From Hawksworthiomyces lignivorus (lineage: Eukaryota > Ascomycota > Sordariomycetes > Ophiostomatales > Ophiostomataceae), in contig NTMA01000001.1 of assembly GCA_002917075.1 (NCBI GenBank), positions 1,178,001 to 1,242,000 of the forward strand: a DNA stretch of 64,000 nt, read 5' to 3'. Every line of letters begins with the position of its first letter. Position 1 is the first letter of the stretch. Below, piece after piece: positions 44,316 to 53,591 of the stretch. A model generated the notes under the pieces. The model searched no databases, was not told where the DNA came from, and saw only the letters and a program-made list of their open reading frames with translations. The translations under genes and the position numbers were made by a program.

Positions 44316-46598
44316 CTAGGAAACTCTGTCTAGCAGGCCGTAATGTATACTGCCGTCTAAATAATCCGTGAGCTCGGCGTTAAATAGATCTTCTGGGAAG
44401 GCGGCAATCAGGGGCCGTGTGTCACTTTCCGAACTAAAGCTGGATTTTGGATTGTCTGTATGGTTCGTACTATTATTTTTGTTGTCGCCATTATTACACG
44501 TCGCGGATCCATCTCTGGGATCATCAAGAGTAACTGGGTAGGGCAATGTAGAGCTTGTCGACACACAGCGTTCTTGGCGTATCGAGTCTGTATCCGCAGC
44601 TGAAAATCCCTTCTCACCAGCCGTGGCAGTTGAGAGTACTGCGTCTATCTTCTGCTGCTGCTGCTGCTCTTGCAGGAAGAGAGCCTTTCGTGAATTTCCT
44701 GCACCTGCAATACGCTTAAGAACCTCTTGCCAACGAGCACTAGCTGGCCAAGCGGTGTAAAGCCTACCAAGGATGCGAAGGGTGTTGAGTACCATCTCTT
44801 CGGCCTCAGTGGATGAGATATGAGGGCAAAGCTGGGGGTTATGCCAGAGATAAGATGCAAGTGAGCCGCACATATAAATACAAAATACTAAAATAGCAGG
44901 AAAACCCTCGTCCGGTGTGCGTATATCAAAGTAAGCAACAACTTGTTCGTGAAGCTCAACGACATTGCCAAAGAGCTCGTGGGACATGCGCTGCCAGTGT
45001 TTAACATCATCTCTAAGGTTGCTGCCTGCTGGATTGCTGTAGTTGTCATGATCGTGGTCTGCTGGTTTCAGATGGCCGTGACCATGTACTTGATTACCTT
45101 GTTGCAGAATGTGGAAATTTTGCGCGCCAAGAGCGTCTCTCGGAGACAAAACTTCGATAACTTTGTTTAAATATACACGTCGGACAACAATGTTGCTTAG
45201 ACGGAGTACCATTACAACGGACAGATAGGCTAAATGTAAGCCTTTCGAACGCCAACCACGCAAGTTCCAAAGGCTCCAACAGTGTCGCGGTGGTAATGTC
45301 GCTTCCCACCGTTGAAGGGCGTCCGTGATTGACGAATATGCACTCTCATGCGACCAAGGAAGACCATCACCGAGTGACTCTCGTGTTGCATGTCGTGCTA
45401 CGCGGCCCCATAGGCTGTGAGCCTGAATCAAAGTCGCGAAGAGACAGCGATTTGGTAGGATGGCTAGCTCGGGATGCTCCTTTGCTGGCGGCGTATCGGC
45501 CAGTGCAGCTCGAATGTTGGGAACTACACCAAAAGCAAAATCCGCTTCATTGCAGGGGAGCAATGCAGTTGTATCCTCTAATACCAATGGTGCCGGCGTC
45601 AAGGCACCAGAGTGCAGATTTTCCTGGCTGTATATCATCCAGAGTGTGCGTCGTGCAGATTCCAGGCGTACAACGTGGTCTGCTAATCCGGCACTAGGAC
45701 TAAGGTATAAACTTTGCACTGAGTTATGGATTCCTGTGGATGCCGCTGCAGGAGGCGAAGTCGCTGCCAGGTGGTACGTCTCTTCTCGATGAAGCTGTAA
45801 TAGGATTGCCATACGTGCTGCCACCGCCATATCAATGGCGCTGCGCTCACGGTCAGAATTGCCCCATTCAGCAATAGAAAGAAGGAAGAAGGCTTGTGTA
45901 CGCTCCAACGACGGGGAATACATTTCTGTGATAGCCTGACCCTGTGCTAATCTGAGAAAATAATCTGTTGCTGCAGTCTGAGAGCCGTATCGACGCACCA
46001 AAGCAGGCGTGAATCGTGATGATATCGCGAGGATACAGCTCAACATGAATCTGGCCGTCTCTCCTGGAGACTGTATTAAGATTTCGAGAAAGAGTGTTTT
46101 AGGCAAGAATCCTAATTGGAAGTAGCAAGTGACAAAAGTCCGGCATCCTTCTACAACTTCGCTATGCGGAGGCCACTCATCCGGTGTGATGTTTGATGGT
46201 GATGGTAACCGTTTTGGTAGCTGAATAGGAGTTGACGGCACAGAGCTAGTAGACGAAAATGGTGTTCGCGTTGGATGCCTTTGATCGAAAGATATCGTAT
46301 GATTTCCATAAAATGTGGAATCCTCCTGCGTTGAATTGCTCTGCAATTGTGGTAAGATTTGCTCGCCTTCAGACAACCGCCGCTGATGGGGCCTGCGTCG
46401 AAACTGGCGATCTACGTCACGCTCTCCACGAATAGGAAACGAACAGGCAGCTGCTGTATCCGGTCCAGCTGTGATACAGCCACCACAGGGTGGCTGGGCG
46501 TGGTTATTTAGACACTTGTTGCGGAGTCGCCGGCAGCGGCGGCAAGCAACAGCGCCGCGGTGCCGGGATCTGGTGATTTGTAGCGCTGCTTGAGGCAT
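44316..46598 (-). CDS. Zn(II)2Cys6 transcription factor, probable cluster regulator
   Basis: A single 760-codon exon. The DNA-binding cluster is near the N terminus (residues 19-51): CRRCRRLRNKC, then CGGC and a sixth Cys in AAACSFP, all six present. The spacer to the third and sixth Cys is longer than usual. The fungal transcription factor domain covers about residues 140-640 (TCYFQLGFLPKTLFLEILI, SARRTLWMIYSQENL, LVLEDTTALLPCNEADF). A Gln tract (EQQQQQQK) and Ser/Asn-rich sequence follow, and the acidic end FPEDLFNAELTDYLDG looks like an activation domain. Its position between a transporter and the dioxygenase, and TTGCCGG in its own promoter, suggest a pathway-specific activator with autoregulation. 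Confidence 0.9.
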   Translation of the reverse strand: MPQAALQITRSRHRGAVACRRCRRLRNKCLNNHAQPPCGGCITAGPDTAAACSFPIRGERDVDRQFRRRPHQRRLSEGEQILPQLQSNSTQEDSTFYGNHTISFDQRHPTRTPFSSTSSVPSTPIQLPKRLPSPSNITPDEWPPHSEVVEGCRTFVTCYFQLGFLPKTLFLEILIQSPGETARFMLSCILAISSRFTPALVRRYGSQTAATDYFLRLAQGQAITEMYSPSLERTQAFFLLSIAEWGNSDRERSAIDMAVAARMAILLQLHREETYHLAATSPPAAASTGIHNSVQSLYLSPSAGLADHVVRLESARRTLWMIYSQENLHSGALTPAPLVLEDTTALLPCNEADFAFGVVPNIRAALADTPPAKEHPELAILPNRCLFATLIQAHSLWGRVARHATRESLGDGLPWSHESAYSSITDALQRWEATLPPRHCWSLWNLRGWRSKGLHLAYLSVVMVLRLSNIVVRRVYLNKVIEVLSPRDALGAQNFHILQQGNQVHGHGHLKPADHDHDNYSNPAGSNLRDDVKHWQRMSHELFGNVVELHEQVVAYFDIRTPDEGFPAILVFCIYMCGSLASYLWHNPQLCPHISSTEAEEMVLNTLRILGRLYTAWPASARWQEVLKRIAGAGNSRKALFLQEQQQQQKIDAVLSTATAGEKGFSAADTDSIRQERCVSTSSTLPYPVTLDDPRDGSATCNNGDNKNNSTNHTDNPKSSFSSESDTRPLIAAFPEDLFNAELTDYLDGSIHYGLLDRVS

Positions 46599-47014
46599 GT
46601 GAGCCTGAGTTCTCAGTGATGGTGGCGTAATGATAAATTCGGACTCAAATTATGCGGAAGTAAACATTATTTTCTGAAACGGGGAATTGGGACCGTGGAA
46701 ACGCAGAAGTAGCTGCCGGGAAAAAGATGACGGAAAGTGTTCTTACTATTTGCCGGCCAGTCGAGCCACAATAGCAAAAGGAAAGATGCTGAGGCTAGAC
46801 TGAAATGGGCTAACAGAATAGTTAAACAACTGGTCTATTCCTGAAGGCGTTCAACTAGTAATTTGCCCTTATCTACTTTATATATTATGCTACAATAAGA
46901 AGCTTAGCTAGAATGCTATTTGGTCTCACTAGCGTGAACAGAAGATAAGAATAAAAGGCATTAAGTGGCACGCAGCGTAGTTTTGACAATCAACATTTGC
47001 TAGCCAAAATAGAT
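46599..47014. other. Intergenic region upstream of the regulator
   Basis: 416 bp between the dioxygenase stop and the regulator start. It contains TTGCCGG at 46750, CTGCCGG at 46713, and GATA-type hexamers at 46869-46874 (TTATCT) and near 46938 (AGATAA). Confidence 0.5.
46713..46756. promoter_or_regulatory. CTGCCGG and TTGCCGG elements, regulator promoter
   Basis: CTGCCGG at 46713-46719 and TTGCCGG at 46750-46756, 115-158 bp upstream of the regulator ATG. This would allow autoregulation if the cluster factor binds the motif. Confidence 0.4.
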
Positions 47015-48490
47015 TTAGGTCTTTTCCGGCTTCACCGTCTTGTCGTTTATGCTAGTAGTGTTCTGCGTTGCTTTGTATTCGATAGTGGATGCGCCTGCTT
47101 TCTGTAATGCTGCATTCACATCGCTGAGACGCTCAAAGAAGTGAGCCTTGTATGCGGCACGCTGTGCCTCGGGTGCTGGTTGTGCAGTAGGGATGACATC
47201 GCGCTTGAGACGTAGAGGCACGGTGATGTGGAACATGAAGGCTACGGTACCTTCACAGATACGTTCAGGAACGAGGTCGCGCGTCGTTGCATCAACCCAA
47301 GTCTCATAAGTCTCTCCGTGAGGCATATAACTCGTCTCATAACTTAATCCACCAGGTTCCAGGATGTGGGCACTGCCGCCGTATCGACCATATAGGAGCC
47401 CCATAACTTCAGTTGACATGTTTCTATGGTAGTAAGGCGGACGAAAGGTGTTGGAAGTCGGAATCCACTTCGGTGTGAAGACAAGGAAGTCTGTGAGAGG
47501 CACGCCAGGGACCGTGGAACGCACGGTGAGCACGCTGTAAACTGTAGGATCGGCTTGATCCTTTTCCACATTGGCCATGTTGATAAATTTCTCTGTGGCA
47601 TACTTGAAAGGCACAAGATTCCCACGCCAGGCGACAACGTCAAAAGGCGAATGGTCTTGTGATGAGGTGAAAAGCTTGCCCATAATCTTGTAGACAACTG
47701 ACCACTGTTGCTCATCGATTTCAAAGGCTGCCACGGGGCTCTCAAAGTCATTTGGCAGAGCCATGCCGTTTGAGCCCATGGGCCCTAGCTCAGGAAGCTC
47801 AAAGTGTGTGCCAAATACTTCTTTGATATAACCACGGCTGGGCCCGTCGGGCAACAAAACACGGAATCGAATGCCGGCCTGTATGACTACGAGCTCACCA
47901 GGACGCACCATGAGCCATCCAAGCTCAGTTTGTATCTGGATGCGACCAGTTTGGGGAAGAATGAGCATGTCACCGTCTGCATTACAGAATGCCCTTTGCC
48001 CCATGTTGGTGTTGGCAGCGTACATGTGGACAGCGAGGCCCTGGCGGAGACTTGGGTCGCCTTGGCCGGCCACCGTGCGGATGCCTTCGACAAAATCCAC
48101 ACTTCCTGTTGTGGGAATCGGGAAAGGGTTCCAGGCAAGCTGATCAGGCACGACCTCCACGGACTCATTGCTCGGCAGAAAACAGGCCTCAATGGAGGGG
48201 TTGATGTCGTCGGCTGGGATTAGAGGCCCGTGGGCTACCGAGGGACGGATTCTGTACATCCAAACATGCTGGATGCATGACCGTGGAAGTACCACGAACG
48301 AAGAGCCGTTGAGTTGCTCAGAATAAAGATCGAACGGACATTTCTGCGGAGCATTTTGACTGCGCGGGAGTGCTCCAGGAACAGCCTCGGAGGCGAAACG
48401 ATTATTAAAGCCTGTCTGGTAAATGAATGGGTCTTCAGCGGTAGGATCCGTGACAAAGCCACTGCGGGCAGTTGCTGAGACTGAGGTCAT
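47015..48490 (-). CDS. Homogentisate 1,2-dioxygenase family protein, divergent active site
   Basis: A single 491-codon exon, full length for the cupin-fold HGD family. Iron ligands are present: His355 and Glu361 in PPYYHRNMSTEVMG and His391 in YMPHGETYE. Their spacing (6 and 36) is exactly that of human His335, Glu341 and His371. Other HGD marks are FASEAVPGALPRSQNAPQ, ADGDMLILPQ and HFELPELGPMGSNG. The residue 43 before the first ligand, the acid-base His292 of the human enzyme in DHADP, is Gln312 here (DQADP), and AWHGN is AWRGN. In the classic fungal tyrosine pathway this gene sits with fumarylacetoacetase and maleylacetoacetate isomerase, which are absent here. I infer a paralogue for another para-diol ring substrate. 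It shares a divergent promoter with the P450. Confidence 0.88.
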   Translation of the reverse strand: MTSVSATARSGFVTDPTAEDPFIYQTGFNNRFASEAVPGALPRSQNAPQKCPFDLYSEQLNGSSFVVLPRSCIQHVWMYRIRPSVAHGPLIPADDINPSIEACFLPSNESVEVVPDQLAWNPFPIPTTGSVDFVEGIRTVAGQGDPSLRQGLAVHMYAANTNMGQRAFCNADGDMLILPQTGRIQIQTELGWLMVRPGELVVIQAGIRFRVLLPDGPSRGYIKEVFGTHFELPELGPMGSNGMALPNDFESPVAAFEIDEQQWSVVYKIMGKLFTSSQDHSPFDVVAWRGNLVPFKYATEKFINMANVEKDQADPTVYSVLTVRSTVPGVPLTDFLVFTPKWIPTSNTFRPPYYHRNMSTEVMGLLYGRYGGSAHILEPGGLSYETSYMPHGETYETWVDATTRDLVPERICEGTVAFMFHITVPLRLKRDVIPTAQPAPEAQRAAYKAHFFERLSDVNAALQKAGASTIEYKATQNTTSINDKTVKPEKT

Positions 48491-49185
48491 TGCTATCTAC
48501 CGTTCTTTGTACTCGACAGCAACGAAGCGAATAGGGCATACGCAGTCGCTATTTTGCGATCTGTTGAAGGCGCGGAAAATGAACAAGCAAAACCAAGCCT
48601 TTCTCTCGTTTCTTTGGCAATGCGACGATGAAGAATTTCTAGGTGAAGAACTTCAGTTTCTGTTTTTTAATGGAAACAGGGAGGGATATACTACTGACGA
48701 GAGGCCTGAAAAATGCTGGTGCACCTATGTCCTTTAACAAATAGGCGTTGCTCTTCACCTGCCTGGGTTGCATCCACTAGCTTCGAACAAGCAAAATGGG
48801 GTCGACTGGAATAGCGCTACTAAAGACTGGCAAAGGTTGACCCACCTAACTTGCCGGAAACTGTCGGCAGTTGCCGGACGCTGCCGGACGCTGCTATTGG
48901 GTCTCGATAAGCCACCCTGGTGTGCCACCAAGCCATTATTGAGGAATAGTGCAAGGAAGAGAGAGCTTCACTTCCTACGCCAAACCATATTAGACAGTGT
49001 CTCTCCCATTCGTCGGCTTTTCGTTTCCCAGGAGCAGGAATGAGGAAGAAGATCGATTGTGCGTCTTCTTACCCGGAGGGATTTCCTTTATAGGTGTCAT
49101 TTCCAAAGTTGCAGGAGAAAAAAAAAAAGAGACGCGGCCCTCTTCCCCTCAAGACACACAACTTCGCTGTACGGCGGTAGCGGTC
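48491..49185. promoter_or_regulatory. Divergent promoter between dioxygenase and P450
   Basis: About 695 bp between the two start codons. It contains the motif array at 48851-48891 and a GATA hexamer (CGATAA) at 48905-48910. Small open frames here have no domain signal. Confidence 0.55.
48851..48891. promoter_or_regulatory. Array of TGCCGG elements, dioxygenase/P450 promoter
   Basis: TTGCCGG at 48851 and 48871, CTGCCGG at 48881. CGGCA-GT-TGCCG at 48865-48876 is an inverted repeat with a 2-bp spacer. The decamer TGCCGGACGC is repeated head to tail at 48872-48891. This is the densest set of the motif in the window, about 300 bp from the P450 ATG and 360 bp from the dioxygenase ATG. Confidence 0.55.
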
Positions 49186-50763
49186 ATGGCACTTCTTGGT
49201 TTCTTGGCAGCTCTGCCATCCAGCGCTTACGTTGCGCTCTTGCTCGTTGCCTTGACCAGCCTCACCACAAGCCGCTTCATTACAGTTCGACTGCGACGCC
49301 GTGCTCTTCCGTTTCCTCCAGGACCGCCGGGCGAGGCCATCCTAGGCCACCTCCGCATAATCCCCACTGATAACCCAGAATACGCATATATACGCTGGGG
49401 CCAGGAATATAATAGCGATGTGCTTGGCTTTCACATCTTAGGCCAGCCTATTATCGTTCTGAACAGTTCTCGTGCCGCTATTGAACTCCTCGACAAGCGT
49501 GGAGCGAACTATGCCGATCGGCCACGTTTTGTCTTGTTTGAAGCGATGGGCTGGAACCGCACTCTCACCTTTTTACGTGCCGGCTCGGCTTTTCGTATGC
49601 ATCGTCGTATACTGCAGAAGCGCTTCCAAAAAAGCGCGATCACAGTTGACCAGCCTTTGCAAACCAGTGAGACGCTCCAGATGCTACGGGGCATTGCTCT
49701 GGCTCCCGAGAAGTGGGAACTGGTCATGCGACGGTTTGCGACAGCGGTCGTCTTGGGCATTGGCTTCGGCATAAATATTACGCACGACGCGGATCCATTC
49801 ATCCAGATGGCGGAAGACGCTTCGTATGCCCTTGGCCACGGTGGAGCTCCTGCGGGCACTCCTGTTGATTATTTCCCTTTCTTGAAGTTTCTTCCCAGCT
49901 TTATGGTAGATCGCTCTCTTCGGTTTGCGCGAACTTGGCGCTGGGCCATACGTCAGATCCATGACGCCCCCTACGAGGCCATGAGACAGACTGCCGATTC
50001 CAAACAAAAGAGTCTTATTCATACCCTTCTTGCGCAGCGTCAGGCCCAGATAGCAGAGAGCGGTAAACCTGAGCTTGAAGAAGATGATATTAAGGGGGCT
50101 GCTGCAGCTGTATACGCCGCGGGGCAAGACACGACATGGGCCACGCTTATCGTCTTCACCCTTAACATGGTCCTTAACCCAGATGTTCAGCAGAAAGCAC
50201 AGCGTCTCCTGGATGAGACAATTGGTGAACGTTTGCCCTCATTTTCTGACCGTTCCTTGCCCTCACTGCGGTATATAGAATATATTATCTATGAAACTCT
50301 CCGTTGGTGCCCTGTCTCACCCGTCGGAGTGCCGCATCGTGCATCCCAGGACGACGAGTACGATGGCATGTTGATACCCGCAGGTTCTTATGTCTACGCC
50401 AACGCCCGAGCCATTACCCATGACCCCAATAAATATTCTGAGCCGGACGCTTTCGTTCCGGATCGCTATCTTCCTATCGAAGAGGGAGGCCGCGGCGAGC
50501 CCCTACCACTTGGCCAATTTGGCTTTGGTCGACGCATCTGTGTTGGCCAGCATCTCGCACAGGCGAGTGTGTGGATTTCTGCCGCTAGTATTCTCAAAGT
50601 TTTCAACATTAAGAAGGCAATTGATCAAGACGGAAAAGAGGTTGTACCAGAAGTAGTGCTAACAAACGGCCTTACGAGCCACCCTCAGCATTTCCCATGT
50701 CGATTTGAGCTTCGCACTTCCAAATCAGAACACCTTCTGGATAATAACCAAGATACGAGATGA
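49186..50763 (+). CDS. Cytochrome P450 monooxygenase
   Basis: A single exon of about 525 codons from the ATG at 49186. That start gives an ER anchor (ALLGFLAALPSSAYVALLLV) followed by a basic stretch and the hinge FPPGPPGEAILGHL. P450 signatures are complete: I-helix AAGQDTTWA, ExxR in YETLRWCPVSP, FVPDRYL, and the heme-binding FGFGRRICVG. It resembles the O-methylsterigmatocystin-oxidoreductase-like group by overall pattern, but the family number cannot be assigned here. It does not look like the CYP504 phenylacetate hydroxylases that feed homogentisate. It probably hydroxylates the cluster substrate. An in-frame ATG at 48997 would add 63 residues without family likeness. No introns, like its divergent neighbour. 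Confidence 0.93.
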   Translation: MALLGFLAALPSSAYVALLLVALTSLTTSRFITVRLRRRALPFPPGPPGEAILGHLRIIPTDNPEYAYIRWGQEYNSDVLGFHILGQPIIVLNSSRAAIELLDKRGANYADRPRFVLFEAMGWNRTLTFLRAGSAFRMHRRILQKRFQKSAITVDQPLQTSETLQMLRGIALAPEKWELVMRRFATAVVLGIGFGINITHDADPFIQMAEDASYALGHGGAPAGTPVDYFPFLKFLPSFMVDRSLRFARTWRWAIRQIHDAPYEAMRQTADSKQKSLIHTLLAQRQAQIAESGKPELEEDDIKGAAAAVYAAGQDTTWATLIVFTLNMVLNPDVQQKAQRLLDETIGERLPSFSDRSLPSLRYIEYIIYETLRWCPVSPVGVPHRASQDDEYDGMLIPAGSYVYANARAITHDPNKYSEPDAFVPDRYLPIEEGGRGEPLPLGQFGFGRRICVGQHLAQASVWISAASILKVFNIKKAIDQDGKEVVPEVVLTNGLTSHPQHFPCRFELRTSKSEHLLDNNQDTR

Positions 50764-51076
50764 CATTTGCACAAGATGGAGTGCATTCACTTTTAAAAAT
50801 TAGATTTATGCTAGATAATGAGACAATTTATGAATGAAATATCGCCTAGGAGATCTAGTAAATCTCGACGATGATCGACATCAGAGACAGTTCGCTTAAA
50901 TTGAGAACAAATAGCTCTCGATCATTTTGGACCAAATTTCTCACCTTCCTAGCTAGAGTTGCCAATTAAGTTGGTGTGCAATTACAGAAAGAAGCTATTA
51001 AAGCATATTGTGGAAAATAGGAATATGATTTGTGTGAATAGCTGCAGCACCAAGTCATGCTATCTGAAATACTAGC
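50764..51076. other. Convergent 3' flanks
   Basis: 313 AT-rich bp between the P450 and hydrolase stops. No gene. Confidence 0.6.
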
Positions 51077-51816
51077 TTATTTCCACCCAGCCTTCAGGTG
51101 CGCAACTGCCTCGTCTTCTGTTACAACGTCGGCGTACTTAGAGTCCAGATCAAAAAGGTTAGCTTCCTGTATAGCTTTGCTACGATCTCCACACGCTGTA
51201 GGAACGACCTAATCAAAAGAGTATTAGAAGACTGCCAGAACCTGGGAAAGAAAAGGAGGCATGAGAAGATATAACTGACCATTGGGCGGAAACCATTTTG
51301 CATTGCATCAAGTGTCGAAGCACGCACACATCCACTTGTACTAACGCCACAAACAACAACCGTATCAATTCCCTTCACGGCCAGTTCTGTTGCCAACGTG
51401 GTGCCAAAGAAACCGCTGGCGTATCGCTTCTTCACCACAATGTCACCATCTTTCGGCGTCAGTTCGCTACTAACGAAATCTGCCAGACCCTTTTGATACA
51501 GCGTGCTGCCGACCTTCCATACTTCCAGCGTCTTAGCTTTCTGCCAGAAAAGTCCCGCATCTGACATATCCGGTTGAACATATTCTACCATCGTCCAAGC
51601 AATTGGCACACCACCTTCACGGGCTGCACACACAAGGCGCTCGGCGCTGGCTGGCACGCCTATGGCCTCGGGATTGGCAGAGAGATCAAGTGGCGATCCA
51701 GGTGTCCAATAAGCTTTGCAGATGTCGATGAGCAGCAGAGCTGGCCGTGAGCCCCAGCCCATGCGCTTGCCAAAGCCAGAAGCAGAATAGGAGGCGGATT
51801 CAGGGTGTGACTGCAT
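51077..51816 (-). CDS. Isochorismatase-like amidohydrolase (carbamoylsarcosine/maleamate amidase type)
   Basis: Exons 51816-51280 and 51208-51077 encode 222 aa. The intron (GTCAGT...GATTAG) joins MQNGFRPM to VVPTACGDRSKAIQEANLFD. The cysteine hydrolase triad is intact: Asp31 in LLLIDICKAYW, Lys130 in KKRYASGFFGT and Cys163 in GVSTSGCVRAST. The N-terminal GFGKRMGWGSRPALLLID pattern is closer to N-carbamoylsarcosine amidases and maleamate amidases than to isochorismatase itself. Such enzymes cut a carboxamide or carbamoyl group and release ammonia. It is cytosolic, with no leader. An upstream ATG at 51915 would add 33 polar residues and overlap a GATA site, so 51816 is preferred. It shares a divergent promoter with the HSL hydrolase. 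Confidence 0.9.
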
Positions 51817-52241
51817 TGTCAAGTTGTGTCTACTATCTCTGTTATTTTCGTTTAGACGTCGATCTGAATTGGCTGAGAGATGTGAGGTCTGGAAGAAGGA
51901 TTGCATATTTCGCACTTATCTCCATTTGAAAGCAACAGCGCTGTTAGGGAGTACAGCGTTGGGCAGACTCTGCCAAGACAAGAGCCGGCAATCGGTCTTT
52001 GCCGGACTAGGACTTTGGCAATGCCAGCAAGCAAAATGCGAGCCTACCATCAAATTAACACGCTAGCTTGGCGTATCTTGGCCCCTCACAGCACACGTGC
52101 ATCCACGCCAGCTCTCACCCTCTTTTGTGCCTCGCATGTTTATCTGTATTTTATCTCTAACTGCCTCTGATTTATACTCTTCCCTTGTGCAATGCAGCTA
52201 ATTCCCTAATATAAACCCTTTGCTCGCCATATATTGTAATC
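51817..52241. promoter_or_regulatory. Divergent promoter between the two hydrolases
   Basis: 425 bp. Contains the CCGGCAA-N7-TTGCCGG inverted repeat and three GATA hexamers, TTATCT at 51916, 52140 and 52151. No other gene. Confidence 0.55.
51985..52005. promoter_or_regulatory. Inverted repeat CCGGCAA-N7-TTGCCGG
   Basis: Perfect 7-bp arms at 51985-51991 and 51999-52005 with a 7-bp spacer. A CGG inverted pair with fixed spacer is the classic layout of a Zn2Cys6 dimer site. It lies 169 bp from one ATG and 237 bp from the other. Confidence 0.55.
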
Positions 52242-53444
52242 ATGGCTTCTCGTCATATATACCAACCACTGCACCCAAGAGTTCGCCCCCTCCTTGACCC
52301 TCAATATGTCTCCTTCCATGACACCTACATGCAATATATTCAGCCAGATGATACCAAAGTTTGGGATGGTAGCGCTCGTACTCAGCCTTCCCTACCTCCA
52401 GGAACACTGGATATTATTCCTGTCAGTAAAACCGAAGATATTGTAGTGCCTACTTTAGACGAGACGCTCGAGTTTCCAGTCCGTGTGTTTACGCCATCAA
52501 GTCCACCACCAACTGATGCTGGTTGGCCGCTATTTTTATGGTTTCATGGAGGGGGTTGGGCCATAGGCAGCCACAAGAGTGAGAACGATTTCTGCACACG
52601 TGTGTGCGAAGGTAAGATCTCAATTTGAATCAGCTGCCGCGTCGCAGACGCTATATGTGTTGCAGACTTTTCTGAATGGAATTTGCCGACTCACAGAGTA
52701 TCATAGGCGCCAATGTCATTGTTTGTTCAGTTGGATACCGACTAGCTCCTGAGAATCCGTTTCCAGCAGCAGCAGATGATGCATTCGCTGCCCTGAAGTA
52801 TTTCTCATCCATAGACGGTGCTGCTCGTTTCGGTGCAGACCGCCAGAGAATCGCCGTTGGTGGAACATCTGCTGGAGCAAATCTCAGCTGTGTTGCCGCC
52901 CTCAGGCACATGGAGGCAGCAGAGGAAGCGGCTCTTAAACTCCAGCTCCTTGTTGTTCCTGTTATCGATAATACAGCCATCCCCGAGACGGTCTGGAAGC
53001 CAAATGCGGAAACGGCTCCTTGGCTGACTCCTCGTCGTATGATTTGGTATCGACGAATGTACATACCTAACGAAAAAGACTGGAGCCATTGGCACGCGTC
53101 TCCAAACCTGGCACCCGGCGACCTGCTGAAGAAAATGCCGCCAACATGGATGGCTGTTGCAGAGAGAGACCTACTGGCTCCAGAAGGCATCTTATTTGCG
53201 CAACAACTAATCAACCTACAAGTTCCTGTAGATTTTCACATCTTAGAAGGCTGCACACATTCGATTCTGGCTTTAGATGGGCAAGTATTTTCTTTTTATC
53301 TTATTAACTACTCTCCTTTCCCTGTCGTTCATTTAAGGGCCATTTATTGAATTGAGCTAACTATTGACACTATGGCGTAGCATTATGGATAAAGGGAAGC
53401 AACTTGTCGAAAATGCTATTGAAGCAATCAAAACATATATATGA
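52242..53444 (+). CDS. HSL-type alpha/beta hydrolase (esterase/amidase)
   Basis: Exons 52242-52611, 52707-53280 and 53381-53444 encode 335 aa. Intron 1 (GTAAGA...ATCATAG) joins TRVCE to GANVIVCSVGYRLAPENPFP. Intron 2 has a GC donor (GCAAGT) and ends GCGTAG; it joins LALDG to IMDKGKQLVENA. Motifs: oxyanion hole FHGGGWAIGS, nucleophile elbow GTSAGAN, acid near VAERDLLAPEG and His in EGCTHSIL. HSL-fold enzymes include carboxylesterases and N-formyl hydrolases such as kynurenine formamidase. A deformylase or esterase step after ring opening is possible, but the substrate is unknown. It is cytosolic, with no signal peptide. It converges on the DHA1 transporter with only 147 bp between stops. Confidence 0.9.
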
Positions 53445-53591
53445 AAATAGCAGATACTTTCTAACAAATAATTCGTTTTCTACATCAAAAGATAATTTCG
53501 GTTCATGAAGTGCCATTGTCTCATATGTGATTGTCCGCATAAAAATAGATTCAGTCCCTTACATGAATAATGAAGACTACCTCTTGGCGTC

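Noticed and set aside
47015..48490. Reading the dioxygenase simply as the tyrosine-pathway hmgA
   Set aside because: The acid-base His is Gln, and the usual fumarylacetoacetase and isomerase partners are missing, so a plain hmgA label would overstate the evidence.
48997..49185. Longer N terminus for the P450 from an upstream in-frame ATG
   Set aside because: The added 63 residues are charged and lie before the ER anchor, unlike any P450. The start at 49186 fits.
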